Assembly (NCBI GenBank): GCA_032622095.1
Contig: CP136066.1
Span: 95,133,319 to 95,197,318 of the forward strand
Reading direction: 5' to 3'
Length of the DNA: 64,000 nt
Origin: Siphonodentalium dalli
Taxonomy: Eukaryota > Mollusca > Scaphopoda > Gadilida > Siphonodentaliidae
The notes under the pieces were generated by a model that was not told where the DNA came from, made no database searches, and saw nothing but the letters and a program-made list of their open reading frames with translations. A program made the position numbers and the translations under genes. Within the stretch, counting starts at the first letter, position 1. Each line of letters starts with the position of its first letter. This document shows positions 35,201 through 46,171 of this stretch, piece by piece.

Positions 35201-35804
35201 ACAGGATCATGCTCTCCTGACTGTCAGTCATTAGATTTGGGTCGACATGTGTCTAAGAAGGCATTCTGGGAAACCAAACCTCAATTGTCGGACTCATTTA
35301 CGATGACAGATGAAGACTATTCAAGCATGGCAATACCTGAAATTAAAACACTAGACGACCATGTGCCGCTGAAATCGTGCTTAAGGAAACACATGAATGA
35401 GTATCGCTGCCGATCGATGTCTGAACCTCAAGAAGTACTAGAAGCCGATTTCTTAGCGGCTTTGCAAAAACGGAAAAATAATCGCCATTCATGCGCTTGC
35501 GATAAATATGACATCACTCCATGTAACAAGACAGAGCTACTGAAGTTTGTTGGTGAGAAGAAATCCGAGACAATCGTCGTGGAACGAGTCGAACTACGCC
35601 AGAAACTTGAGAGCAGCGACGAACATGATGAGAAGCTGTCTAAGAGAAAGAGTGTTAGCTTCGCAACAGAGATCTCATTCCAGTCACCTGTCTACTCACC
35701 TGAATCGTCACCGAAGCCGCCTGGTGACTATCAGATGAAGCTCCACATGAAGACCCAGTTAGGGGAACACCCGTCGTCACCAAAATTCACTGGAAACCGA
35801 CTCA
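32234..35804 (+). CDS. RUSC2-like: RUSC-like protein, giant 5' coding exon (residues 1-1190)
   Basis: The frame is open from an acceptor (CTCTTTTCAG ending 32233) to a donor GTAAGT at 35805. An in-frame TAA at 32216 closes the frame upstream, so coding cannot extend left without splicing. The first in-frame Met is at 32297 (residue 22) in a weak context. If the preceding exon is non-coding, an out-of-frame ATG at 32235 makes an 8-codon upstream ORF. The product is Ser/Asn/Asp-rich and largely disordered, with no membrane segment or signal peptide. Visible short motifs are three Trp motifs of the type (T/S)W(R/K)(D/Q)V near residues 79, 123 and 489, several CxxC or CxC clusters, a basic Pro-rich segment KPKKPPRRSR near residue 850 (candidate SH3 ligand), and KSVSF at 1139-1143 (RVxF-type PP1 docking form). 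A huge first coding exon with low-complexity content matches the long divergent N-termini of RUSC proteins. Confidence 0.85.
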
Positions 35805-35828
35805 GTAAGTCTTATTAAATGCTTGATA

Positions 35829-35862
35829 CTAACCCTTTCTATACAAAATACTCATTGACAAG
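35829..35862. mobile_element. Family D stub after the giant exon
   Basis: TAACCCTTTCTATACAAAAT and CTCATTGACAAGTAG match a D end. It lies 25 bp past the exon 1 donor and is replaced by family B sequence to the right. Confidence 0.6.
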
Positions 35863-35863
35863 T

Positions 35864-36103
35864 AGTTTAGTTTAGTTTCTATATAACTCCAAATTGGCAG
35901 ATGCATAATCGAGGTGGCCAATGTGTGCACATCATCATCTTCACCATCTGGGAACTTAAAACTGAATCTATGTCCTTGGTCTCCCATAGCAGATGATTCC
36001 ATGCAGAATGAGGTCCTCGGAGGATGAATTTGAGGACGTTAGCCCACTGTGTGGGACAGCGTTACTAAATTCACCCTCTGGGGACATCATTCTGCAAATG
36101 TCC
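35864..36103. mobile_element. Family B element, right half, in intron 1
   Basis: Body sequence (TTTCTATATAACTCCAAATT) leads into a right hairpin (CAGAATGAGGTCCTCGGAGG to GGGGACATCATTCTGC). It abuts a family D stub at 35829. Confidence 0.75.
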
Positions 36104-36262
36104 GGTTATAAAAAAATTAATTTCATTTGCCTGTAGCCATTATTTCTCAAACAGAGGTCCATAAATTTTACATGTAGTTGATCGATTCCATGTGTTTATT
36201 TCATCAAAAATCACCCGATAAAGTATCGTTGACACATTTTTTTACTGAGTTTGCCGACACAA

Positions 36263-36488
36263 TACAGTAATACCCTAAATAATCGACTCCTTAACCACAG
36301 CAGAATTATGGGTAACTTTTCAGGATTTAGTCGGAAATATGGCTTCTTGAAGTAGTTGCTATTCATCGGAAAGCTCTCAGTGAGAGCTTTCCGTTGAATG
36401 GCAACAAGCCATATTTCCGACTAAATCCTGAAAAGTTACCCATAATTCTGCTGTGGTTAAGGAGTCGATTATTTGGGGCATTACTGCA
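36263..36488. mobile_element. Family A palindromic MITE, complete, in intron 1
   Basis: Full arms. About 10 bp (TTGAAGTAG) are inserted in the left arm after ATATGGC, and the right tip is GGGGCATTACTGCA. Confidence 0.88.
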
Positions 36489-36936
36489 CATCATTTGTTT
36501 AGTTTAACACATGTTTGAACATATTTACCAATTACAGTAATGAATCGGAAATTTGAATTTGGGGAAACGGGTCTGTTCGATCTCACTTTCAGACCATGCA
36601 CGCAGGCCTGAGAAATTATTTGACTTTGCAAAAGTTTACATGCACTAAGAAAATCACACATACCAATACTATGACATAGTGATGAGAAAGCTTCATCATC
36701 TTCCCTCGTCTGTTTGTTTTGTGTACTTTATCATTGACCTTTCAACATAATTATATTAAATTATCACTTGACAGATAGATTTCATAGATTTTGTTAATCA
36801 TAATAGATAGTCTCTAAATATTGATATCTCATTGTATAGATAAGAGCACACAAAGTTCGAATTTGTGGCCTCAGTTGCTCATTGAAATGTTCTCTCCATG
36901 CTGGATGCCAAATGATTCAAGAATAACAATTATATA

Positions 36937-37151
36937 TACAGTAATGCTCTAAATAATCGACTCCTTAACCACAGCAGAATTATGGGTAACTTTTCAGGAT
37001 TTAGTCGGAAATATGGCTTGTTGCCATTCATCGGAAAGCTCTCACTGAGAGCTTTCCGATGAACGGCAACAAGCCATATTTCCGACTAAATCCTGAAAAG
37101 TTACCCATAATTCTGCTGTGGTTAAGGAGTCGATTATTTAGAGCATTACTT
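36937..37151. mobile_element. Family A palindromic MITE, complete, in intron 1
   Basis: Nearly perfect arms. The right tip is changed to AGAGCATTACTTT. Confidence 0.89.
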
Positions 37152-37533
37152 TGCGTAGGTAAAGAAACTTTTTGTTTGTTTCATAGGTAACATGTTTTTG
37201 TAAATTAGTGGTGATAATGGTTTTATTCTTATATTTAATTCTTGTTCCTATAAATTTCAAGATAAGGCTAAATTTAAAATTGGGTTTATTTGCCCACTCC
37301 CTACATACCAATAAAAAGCCCTCTCTGGAAAAGTTTCATCAGCCTCATAGAGAATTTTTTTTTTTTAATAATATTGTTCAGCCAAAGATAAAATCTTCCT
37401 ATATGTCACAAAATTTATGTAAATTTTATCAAAGTTAACAGTTTCTATGAATAAATGTATAATTACTACCATAAATTGACTTGTAAAATAAAAATATATA
37501 TAAGATAATATTCATGGGATATAAACACACATC

Positions 37534-37668
37534 GTGTCATTCTGTGTTTATTACAAGCTTCGTGTCCTAGAATCCGTGCATTAAGAATACAGGATTAGAA
37601 GGCTCATACAGGGCGTGTTTGTCATGTGATGATTCTTTTATTAAATAGTTCCAGTTTCATGGTTGAGG
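37534..37668. repeat. Dispersed repeat J, copy 2, intron 1
   Basis: TTCTGTGTTTATTACAAGCT to TTCCAGTTTCATGGTTGA. The hairpin that precedes copy 1 is absent here. Confidence 0.68.
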
Positions 37669-38399
37669 CCAGTCTGAATAAACTCATACCTAAATATTCA
37701 TTACAACATTGAATATTAGGTCTGACGGATAACATCGCTATCTCATTTCCAAGTCCTCGGGATTCCGTAATCTGATTGATTGCGTAAATTATTTTCCGTC
37801 CAATGAAACCGTATGGGTTAATAAACAAGTGTTAGTGGGCGGATACTCCCATAATGTCACCTCTAAATAAAGTAACAGAGCGGAATTTCGTCGGTATTTC
37901 TCCGATCGAAAGCGATGCTTGCAAATACAACAGAGACAGAAAAAATGGCTTCGAAATTATATATTTGGTACGATTCGGATTAATTTGAAGGATGTGCTAG
38001 ACCTGATAGATAGGCCTGCGCATGGTACCAACTTGGCCTCCCATAAATATAAATAGAACTCACTCATGTCCGTGTATTTGATTTACTTTATTGTAACATG
38101 GTTTGCAAATCAAATTATTTGTCTTAAAAAAGTCATCTGAAAGTTAAACACCGAGAAAATGACTTAATTTTATGCTTTTAAATAGTTCTGAAGCATCATT
38201 TTTGATGACGACCTTATTTTTTGCTCTCGGATGCAGCTTCCGGTTGATGCAGCGAGTTCATCTCCCGAAAAAGAATAGTCGCACACATGACAAATATTAT
38301 CTTCTGTAAGTTTATGTCACGACACAGGCCATTGTTATTGCGAAGCACAGCAAATAACACATGGGGACACCTGTCAATCATCGATGTATTTTTAAAAAT
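37669..38399. other. Intron 1, unique stretch before the CRE-like cluster
   Basis: No repeat recognised. Together with 38576-38960 it is the longest repeat-free part of intron 1, which fits a regulatory role. 39223-40087 is AT-rich and empty. Confidence 0.35.
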
Positions 38400-38575
38400 C
38401 CGTGACGTCATTTTGGGGAAGCTCTTCGCTGAATAGAAATGGTTTTGGCGACATTAGCTCCAGACTCTAGATTTCAAATATAGAGTCGATGTTCACCCAG
38501 ACTGGGTTGAGGCGAACGTCATGTACGTCATTTTACGTCAACGAGATGCATATGGAACGTACGTTCCGTACGGAT
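38400..38575. promoter_or_regulatory. Intronic cluster of CRE-like sites
   Basis: Within intron 1 of the RUSC-like gene there is a full CRE palindrome TGACGTCA at 38403, then TACGTCA and TACGTCA (about 38523-38540), and a palindromic GGAACGTACGTTCC at about 38553. The stretch is repeat-free and has more CpG than its surroundings. It could be an enhancer or alternative promoter bound by CREB/ATF-type factors. This rests on motif form only. Confidence 0.3.
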
Positions 38576-38960
38576 TTGTAAATATGGAACAGCAATAACA
38601 CTTTACTTCTAGGAACAAGCTTGTAATAAACATGTATATAAGAATGGGAGAGAAACTTGCTTCAATGTACATGAACAAATTCTCATTTCTTATCAAGTAT
38701 GAAATGACCATGTATTGATCAGATTATCTCATTGAGATGTTCCTCAAATCAAGCTATGAATAAATACCAAAGAAAATATATAGAATTGAGCAGATTATTT
38801 TCAAGAAACATGAACTACTATACAACTACACATAAGAAATATCACACACAGTTTAATACCCATACCCCCAATGAAAAGATCCAGGACATCAAAATTCAGT
38901 GAGGGTTTACCTTAAAACAACAAATAAGATACTCTGCGTGTTGAGACATGCACTATCAAT

Positions 38961-39222
38961 TTAACCCTTCTATGACTGGAGTTTCCTGAAATTTAGCGAA
39001 ACCCTTTGCCAAAGCATTCTCTTATACATGTATATGCGAGTCTCACATAGGGAGCCTTGCATATATAAGAGAATACATTGTCCTAACAATATTACCTTGA
39101 CCTTGTAAGCCAATTCTCTTATATATTCGAGGCTCCTATGGGAGACTCGCATATATAAGAGAATACACTGGCTCCGGATTTTTAATGCTGCACCAGCGCA
39201 GCTCTCATCGTGAAAGAGTTAA
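38961..39222. mobile_element. Family C element, intron 1
   Basis: Bounded by TTAACCCTTCTATGACTGGA and CTCATCGTGAAAGAGTTAA, with two hairpins on AAGCATTCTCTTATA-type arms separated by CCTTGACCTTGTAAGCC. Confidence 0.82.
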
Positions 39223-40087
39223 GACCTGTGTGAATTTTTTAAAGCACCCCTCCTCACAGCAATAAATAATAAAATTGCCTCATAAATGAAACACTAATTA
39301 TGCTTTGCTTGGCCTGATCGGCCCCATACCTGCATTGTGTATATTGATATATTGATATACAATCAGCATGATTTTTTTTATCGGCTATCCACATCTAACA
39401 TACTCAATAGGCTTGTATGTTCATTTAAAAATCAGTTTGTAAACAAACCAGAAAAATATTTACAACCACCTGCTGCGAACTACTCAACCATACTTGGAAC
39501 GAAATTATGAAAGTCTTTCATGTTAACAACTCCTTATTAGTCACTAGCAGTGTCCATGCACTGAGATACTGGTAGTAAATGAAATTTGGATACGTTTTTC
39601 AGTCGTTTAAACTTGTATCATAGTATTCTTGATTTGGAATTTGTTCCTAAAGTAGGTATGTATACATACATGTATTTACTATATGATATAGCTTTTTTCT
39701 GTTTATAAAAATTGTTCCGAATGCCGAATCACAGACATATAAAATCATGAATTGATTTTCGAAAGATTAAATTGAATGTTGTCAATGTGTTTATGCTGGG
39801 TATAGTTAAATAAAGCATTTAAAATCATTCCTTATAACTACATATGAGTGATAAAATATCAACGTGACAATGCATATCGTCGGTGAACTTTGTATCAGCA
39901 ATTTTGTGAATTTTACAGTTGAGACAAAAAACTTCATAAAGTTGAAATAGTCACCTTGGATGTTTTTCAACTTATGAATAACATTTCCGCCGATGTACTG
40001 AACGTTTCTTTGATTCTATCTTTTAATTCCGGTACAACATTTTCTAATTATTATTACACGCATTTAGATTTTAGATTTAAAACCTAG

Positions 40088-40315
40088 TATAAGAAAAAAC
40101 ATGAGCGCGGGGAAAAAATTTCATTAGTGGACAAAAACCTCGTATCGGAGGAGTTACGAGACAAAAAACTGGATTTCTCATTGGCTAAGCGGCAGATGGA
40201 TAATTACCCAGATGTAATCAGACCTGTTGATTCCGAATCTGCTATAAAACATTTCCCGCCAAAAATGCCGATACAAGGTTTTGGAAGCTCACTGACGATA
40301 TGGAGTTTGAAATAA
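40088..40315 (+). CDS. Small intronic open frame of unknown function
   Basis: The frame is open from after the TAG at 40085 to TAA at 40313-40315 (~75 codons). It has no ATG, so it would need upstream splicing. Its composition is protein-like rather than AT-rich noise: DKNLVSEELRDKKLDF, then MDNYPDVIRPVDSESAIKHF. A possible acceptor (TTTCATTAG) ends at 40127. I do not recognise the sequence. It could be an alternative exon of the RUSC-like gene, a fragment of a decayed gene, or chance. Confidence 0.25.
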   Translation, partial: YKKKHERGEKISLVDKNLVSEELRDKKLDFSLAKRQMDNYPDVIRPVDSESAIKHFPPKMPIQGFGSSLTIWSLK

Positions 40316-40727
40316 TAAAATAATTTGTTTAGGAACGTTGGAAATGTTGCTGTGATGTTAGTATTTTCTACACTCATTATTTGCTTCCAACTTGACGTAA
40401 TTATTCTATTTAAAAGCATTTGTCTTTGCAACTTAAGGGCAAAGTACTATAGAAAATTAAGTGGATATAATTAAACCACAATAAACTTTATTGCTGATTG
40501 TTTGTTGACTTTAGTAAGGATGTGACCTTCCTTGATAGTGCAGGTGCACAATTAATTTTTAGAATTAAGCCTGCATGTATGGCTCAGAAAGAAATTAGTC
40601 AGGAAACATAAAGGGACGTTGTTTGAAAGTGCATGACATAATGTTTTTTCTCTTGAGTGTAATTATTTTTTTTTTGCAGAAAATTGACTTTACTTGTAAA
40701 TTGTAGGTCTCTGATTCATTTTGGGAA

Positions 40728-40977
40728 TATGTTCAGATAATAAGTTCAACAAACAACCATACGCTCATAAATTTGTTCAGATAATAGGTTGTTTTGTTGA
40801 ACTTACTTATTATCTGAACATTTCCCACCAATGAATATGAATAATTCTGCTCTTGTATTATGTTTTTTTCTGTCATCTGCTTCTATTACCTGAACACCTC
40901 TCCAAATGAATGATAGACTGTTCCAATGTATACTTTTATAACTGAATGGGAGAATCCATTCAGTAAAGAAGGGTTAA
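40728..40977. mobile_element. Family D element, intron 1
   Basis: The inner inverted pair TGTTCAGATAATAAGTTC / GAACTTACTTATTATCTGAAC is followed by the long outer part ending CAGTAAAGAAGGGTTAA. The left outer end is missing. Confidence 0.77.
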
Positions 40978-41040
40978 CGCACATTGCGAATGTCCTTCAA
41001 ATCACCTTGTCTGATAATATGCTTGTAATTTTGTATATTT

Positions 41041-41669
41041 ATACCCCCCCTTCCCCCCCCCCTCCCCACAACTTCGTTGTGGGGGTTATACTGGAATCAA
41101 CTTGTTCGTCCGCCGTCCATCTGTTCGTCATCCGTGGACACAAATTTGTCTGGAGCTTTTCTCAGTTGTTTTTATTTTCCATGAAACTTGATACAGACAT
41201 CAACCACTATGGGAGCCTGCGATTATGACATCTGTCAGACTTTTTTTGGTGGAGTTATCCCCCTTTTTTCCAACATGCATAATTTTGTCAGAGCTTCTAT
41301 TCCTACATTTTTAGGATTTTTTTTTAAAACTTGGCACAGGTATTTAGTACCATGGGAACCTGTGCTCCTGCAATTATGATGTCTGTTGGACGTTTTTTTG
41401 TCTGATGTTATTCCCCTTTTTTGACTTAGAACATTTTCGCAACATGTATAATTTTGTCTGAGTTTATAATCCTACATTTTTTGGTCAATAGGTTTAGGAT
41501 TAGAGTTAGGGGTTAGGGTTGTGCATCTGCAATTGAAATCTGTTATTTAATTATTTTAACTAAATGTTTACTGACATGTGACACATCTTAGTGTTTTAAA
41601 AAACGGGGGGGGGGGGGGGGGGGGGTATCCTTAGTCCCATTGGGACAGTCACACCCATATTTTACCAGG
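41041..41669 (+). mobile_element. Helentron-like element E3, intron 1
   Basis: The start has a C run and the hairpin CCCACAACTTCGTTGTGGG, then TTATACTGG and CGTCCGCCGTCC. Core units carry GGAGTTATCCCCCTTTTTT. The right part has a 21-base G run (41605-41625). The 3' end is unclear. Confidence 0.6.
41605..41625 (+). repeat. 21-base poly-G run
   Basis: An uninterrupted G run within element E3. Other runs of about 10 or more G or C are at 3001, 10333, 16408 and 62940. Confidence 0.95.
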
Positions 41670-41811
41670 GGTTAGACAGGATTCTGAGTAGAACCACTCT
41701 CCATTTACCTGAATTTTCATTTCACTGTTGTAATATAGTTTTTTGACGACGCTACTGGTCACTTTGCATATAATGTTCCCTAGATAACTCGATGTTCTCT
41801 TTTCATTTCAG

Positions 41812-41943
41812 TTGGTATAGAAAGAACTGTAAGCAGTAGCAGCGAAGAAAGTGTGAGTGACGGAGCTCCACAAGACTTTGATAACTTATCCCCCGAACTA
41901 AGTGATGCTGATGACGTACAGGCCATGTTGGCTCATAAAACAG
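41812..41943 (+). CDS. RUSC2-like: RUSC-like protein, exon 2 (acidic linker to RUN domain)
   Basis: The acceptor TTTCATTTCAG ends at 41811 and the donor GTATGT starts at 41944. Both flanking introns are phase 1, so the exon can be skipped without a frameshift (132 nt = 44 codons). It encodes a Ser-rich then acidic stretch (ISSSSEES-like, DNLSPELSDADD) that leads into AMLAHKT, just before the first RUN helix. It was found by phase and splice-site matching, because it is too short to stand out as an open frame. Confidence 0.82.
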
Positions 41944-42276
41944 GTATGTTTAGTTTGTTATAAATTGTAATTCAAGTTGAATATTCGTCGCTGAAACACG
42001 CATTCTGATTGGCCTAGAGCTGCTAACTTTAGTTTTCGATTCACCAGCATCAGCTACTGATCGGAGAACTAATTTTGAATGGAGCACAGTGTCATTGACA
42101 TAATAATAACATTGATCGATATCATTGCACTAAGCTCTTATATCACTGCGCGTGCCGATAATACATGTGTGTCTTACTAAAAATATGATGCTGGGTTTAG
42201 GAGCTAAATATGTGATAAATTTCAATGCAGGATGGGGCATTCTAATTTAACTGCCCATTGCGAATCTGGGTAGAGA

Positions 42277-42441
42277 TACAGTAATACCCGAAGTATATGA
42301 CACTTACACCACATCAGAATTATGGGAAATTTTTCATGAGTTTCCAATGGATGGCAGCAAGCTATATTTCCAGCTAAATCATGAAAAATTTCCCATAATT
42401 CTGCTGTGGTTTAGGGGTCGATTATTTAGGACATTACTGTA
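42277..42441. mobile_element. Family A MITE, divergent subfamily, in intron 2
   Basis: It shares CACATCAGAATTATGGGA, GGTTTAGGGGTCG and GGACATTACTGTA with the copy at 6993. The hairpin centre is shortened. Confidence 0.82.
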
Positions 42442-42999
42442 CAGTTGAATATTTGAAGTTGAAGATCAGCCTCTGAATTGAGAATGACGTGGCTACATGA
42501 TATCACGAAAGCTAATCAGTAAAAACTTTTTATAGGTCACTTGCTACAAGGTTTTCTTATTTTTAATTTTCAAATCTTGAACTCTTTAGCTTGTAAACTC
42601 TAAAAGAATTTCTGTTGTTGATGATTTTGACTTCAGGCTATTTAATATGATTTATAATTTATCCAGACCATTGCATACATTGTTTGCTTTAATTGCAATG
42701 TCATAAACTCAAGGAAGAAAAAAAATCAGTCCAAACAAGGCTTGTAAACATACTTTGATCAAACCTATAATCTTGTCTATTCTAATTCAATCGAACCATT
42801 TAAATACGTGTGAACTGCCGTTCTTACACAATGTTGCCAAATATTTACTGTGGTGAACTCTCCATACACTAATCTCAAATAGATATAATTAAATTTGAAT
42901 GCCGAAAATTCCGTAAACTTTTACTTTATACCTATGTCATACTAGCTGTCAAATATTGAAAGGCCCTCCTTGTGTATCAGGTTATTATACCCCATGAGC
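42442..42999. other. Intron 2, no feature
   Basis: AT-rich. 43438-44280 likewise. Confidence 0.45.
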
Positions 43000-43437
43000 A
43001 AGCCTGCATATAGTGTGTCTGACATCTGCAAAATGAGGTCCCCGAGGGTGAATTTAGTGATGTTATCCCGCACATCGGGCTATCATCACCAAATTCACCC
43101 TTTGGGAACCTCATTCTGTTCAGGCCTCAACTGCTATGGGAGACCTAGAATCAGATTGAAGTTCCCCAGTTGAAGTTCGCCCATTATTCACCTCGATTTA
43201 TATGCATTTTATTTTCTGCAAATTAGGGGATATATAAAAACTGAACAGAAAGGAAAAATTAGCTGTAAACAATGTTAATTTGAATTGATAGAAACTTCCC
43301 AGAAGATGAGGTTTAAGCAGAATGAGGTCCACCGAGGGTGAATTTGGTGATGTTCGCCCACTGTGCGGGATATCATCACTAAATTCACCCTCTGGGGACC
43401 TCATTCTGCAAATGTCAGACACACTAAATCCAGGCTA
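43000..43437. mobile_element. Family B element, full length, in intron 2
   Basis: Ends are AAGCCTGCATATAGTGTGTC and GACACACTAAATCCAGGCT, with both hairpins and the body. The body runs in the opposite orientation to the copy at 17004 (GGGGATATATAAAAACTGAA). Confidence 0.82.
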
Positions 43438-44280
43438 TTATAATACCCCACAGGTTGTTTGTCAAACCCTCATCAAACCAATCACTGGATTGACACTGGA
43501 GGTTTCAAATATCAATTTCTTTCATGGAGCGCTGAGATTATTTAAGTTGGAGATAAGGCTCTTGACTTTAAGACATTTCATCTTAAGATTAGTATCAATT
43601 TTCTTTGGAACAGATACTCGGATATATTGATTATTTTGTTATGTTAAAAAAAGGTAAACAACTAAAACATCCTTGGGTTGTACTTTAAATTGGTTGCTTT
43701 TAGTTATTTTTTCAACTATTTATATTACTAATTTATAATTGAGTTATTGTTGGCTTTGCAAAGATTTACAATTGGAATGTAAACAATTCAAATTATTTGT
43801 TAACATTTAGCTCATAAACTTAACTGTTTAATTATTTTAATTATTATTTTTAATAATTATTGAGTATTAAGGATATCATACTCACGGTTATATTTTTCCA
43901 AACTGTTATATTTCATGTGAATAAATTTGATTAATTTTCCTTGATGGGTTTAGCAACACTCCACTCCCATTTCTGTATTGTTTCTGGATTGTCAAATTCA
44001 ATGTCAAAAAAGTTGAGGACTTATGTCAAATATCTACACACATGTATCTGTCATTTGATATCAAATTGATAATTTTGTGTGTGTTATTGATAGATCTATT
44101 GTCAAGTATTGGTTCTATTTTTAAATGTGTTGTTTATTCTCGATTCCTTGCCTAACCCATACACACTGAGATATGGCCACATGACTGTCATCAAAAACAC
44201 AGCTGGTGGACATTTCCCACCCTGTATTAACCCCAACCACTGCGGAGAATATGAAGGGCTTACAGCCAATTCTTCTCTTT

Positions 44281-44385
44281 ATTATACCCCCTTTTTAAAA
44301 CAAAGGGGGGTATACTGTTTTGCACCTGTCTGTCCATCCGTCCGTCCGTGTGTGCGTCCTTTTAAATGTGCTTAAGCTTTTCAAA
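44281..44385 (+). mobile_element. Helentron-like element E4, 5' fragment, intron 2
   Basis: TACCCCCTTTTTAAAACAAA then GGGGGGTATACTG, followed by CTGTCCATCCGTCCGTCCG. No core or 3' end follows. Confidence 0.62.
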
Positions 44386-44454
44386 TGTTTAACTAGTTAG
44401 AAGAATTAACATGTCTAGGTTTCAATCTTGAAACTTTTGCTTTGATTACCAATC

Positions 44455-44938
44455 AAGCCTGCTAATAGTGTGTCTGTTATTAGCACGTCGGGCTAGCATC
44501 AACAAATTCACCCTCTGGGAACCTCATTCTGCTTAGGCCTCATCTTCTGGGAAGTATCTATAGCCTCAAATTAACATTGTTTTTAGTTACTTTTTCCCTT
44601 CTGTTCAGTTTATATCCCCTAATTTGCAGAAGATAAAATGCATAGTAATCGAGGTGACTAATGAGTGAACATTAACTGCTATAGGAGGCCTAGGATCAGA
44701 TTGAAGTTACCCAGTTTAAGTTGGTGATGTACACCCATTAGTCACCTCAATTATGCATTTTATCTTCTGCAAATTAGGGGATATAGAAACTTCCCAGAGG
44801 TGAAAAAGTAACTAAAACAATGATAATTTGAGACCTAAGCAGAATGAGGTCCCCATAGGGTGAATTTGGTGATGCTAGCCCACTGTGCAGGATAGCATCA
44901 CTAATTTACCATGGGGGGGGAACTCATTTGCAGGCTTG
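44455..44938. mobile_element. Family B element with rearranged body, in intron 2
   Basis: The left hairpin has lost its outgoing half. The body occurs twice in inverted orientation (TTCTGTTCAGTTTATATCCC and its counterpart near 44770), which makes a large foldback. The right hairpin is eroded by a G run. Confidence 0.75.
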
Positions 44939-45012
44939 TCACCAATGCTGCTATAAACTCTACACCAACTATTATTAAGAATTTTGATGTACTGATTGAC
45001 CTTTATTTTCAG

Positions 45013-45089
45013 ATCTCTTGAGAAATTTGGCCGCTTCTGCAGAGGCCCTCATAGCTCATTTCGCTCAGTCCGCTGAACCTTTCGACAAG
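45013..45089 (+). CDS. RUSC2-like: RUSC-like protein, exon 3 (first RUN helix)
   Basis: The acceptor TTTATTTTCAG ends at 45012 and the donor GTAAAT starts at 45090. Entry is phase 1 and exit phase 0. The exon encodes DLLRNLAASAEALIAHFAQS and ends PFDK. In vertebrate RUSC2 the same place has a helix with a VDLIVAHF core, so this is the N-terminal helix of the RUN domain. Confidence 0.85.
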
Positions 45090-45214
45090 GTAAATATCAC
45101 CAGTAGCATTCATTGCTCATCATAACTCATCAGATTGGTTTACAATTCCAGTACTTTCTTTACTAAATGGACTCTCCCATCCAGTAATAAATATATACGA
45201 TCGAAGTGTCTATT

Positions 45215-46035
45215 TGTTCCCCGAAAAAAAAAAAAAAGGGGGGGACTATTAAATTAGCCGGTGTCCGTCCATCCGTGCATCTGTCCGTGTGTCCGTGGTT
45301 CCGTCCGGAAATGGTTTCCGGATGATAACTTTAGTTTCGGTTATTAGATCAAAAGCAAATTTCATAGGTGAGTTTATCAGACCAAAATACAGGTCAAGTT
45401 CGAATATGGGTTTGCTCCGCCCATTTTTGCGAGAGTTATGGCCCTTTTTCGACTTAGAATCTTGTAATTTTCTGGTTTCCGGATGATAACTTCAGTTTGT
45501 GTGATCATATCTGAACCAAATTTGGTATGTGAGTTTATCAGACCAAAATACAGGTCAAGTTCGAATATGGTTTTTCTCCGCCCATTTTTGCGAGAGTTAT
45601 GGCCCTTTTTTTTTACTTAGAATCTTGTAATTTTCTGGTTTCCGGATGATAACTTCAGTTTGTGTGATCATATCTGAACCAAATTTGGTACGTGAGTTTA
45701 TCACCCCTATGTACAGGTCAAGTTCGAATATGGGTATGCTCTGCCCATTTTTGCGAGAGTTGTGGCCCTTTTTTGACTTTTTTTTACTTAGAAAATTTCT
45801 CACTTTTTCGGTTTCCGGATGATATCTCAAGTTTTGATTCTTTAATTGCAAATACCGTTTTTTATGTGGATCAGTCATATCAAGATATAGGTCAAGTTCG
45901 AATTTGAGTTTGATCCGATGATTTTTCTCAGAGTTATGGGCTTTTCGACTTAGAAAATTTAATTTTTATTTTTATTTTCTTCATTTTGTGCCAATTTGAG
46001 GTTATATTTTGACTTTAAGAATTTTTTTAAGATTT
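45215..46035 (+). mobile_element. Helentron-like element E5 with four core units, intron 3
   Basis: GTTCCCCG, a poly-A stretch and GGGGGG form the 5' hairpin; GTCCGTCCATCCGTGC follows. Core units start at TTTCCGGATGATAACTT at 45314, 45476, 45639 and 45812 (periods 162, 163, 173). They contain AGGTCAAGTTCGAATATGG and GCGAGAGTTATGGCCCTTTT. The 3' end is not resolved. Confidence 0.65.
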
Positions 46036-46135
46036 GGTTATTTGTATGCATGTCAGTAATGATGAGACAATGCACAAGTGTCTTATCCATATAGTATACT
46101 TCTACAAAGCCTCCGCTCCAAATGAAGCCACCGGT

Positions 46136-46166
46136 TCGGGGGACACTGTGGCCGAGCGGCCTTTTA
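46136..46166 (+). repeat. tRNA-like A-box fragment
   Basis: ACTGTGGCCGAGCGGCC resembles the D-arm of Leu/Ser-type tRNAs. Nothing tRNA-like follows, because a family D element starts at once. Probably a truncated SINE head. Confidence 0.25.
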
Positions 46167-46171
46167 TTTTA

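Noticed and set aside
41502-41522. Telomere-like GTTAGGGGTTAGGG
   Set aside because: Only two imperfect units inside a repeat; too short to call an interstitial telomere.
46136-46166. tRNA gene
   Set aside because: Only an A-box-like D arm is present; anticodon arm and B box are missing.
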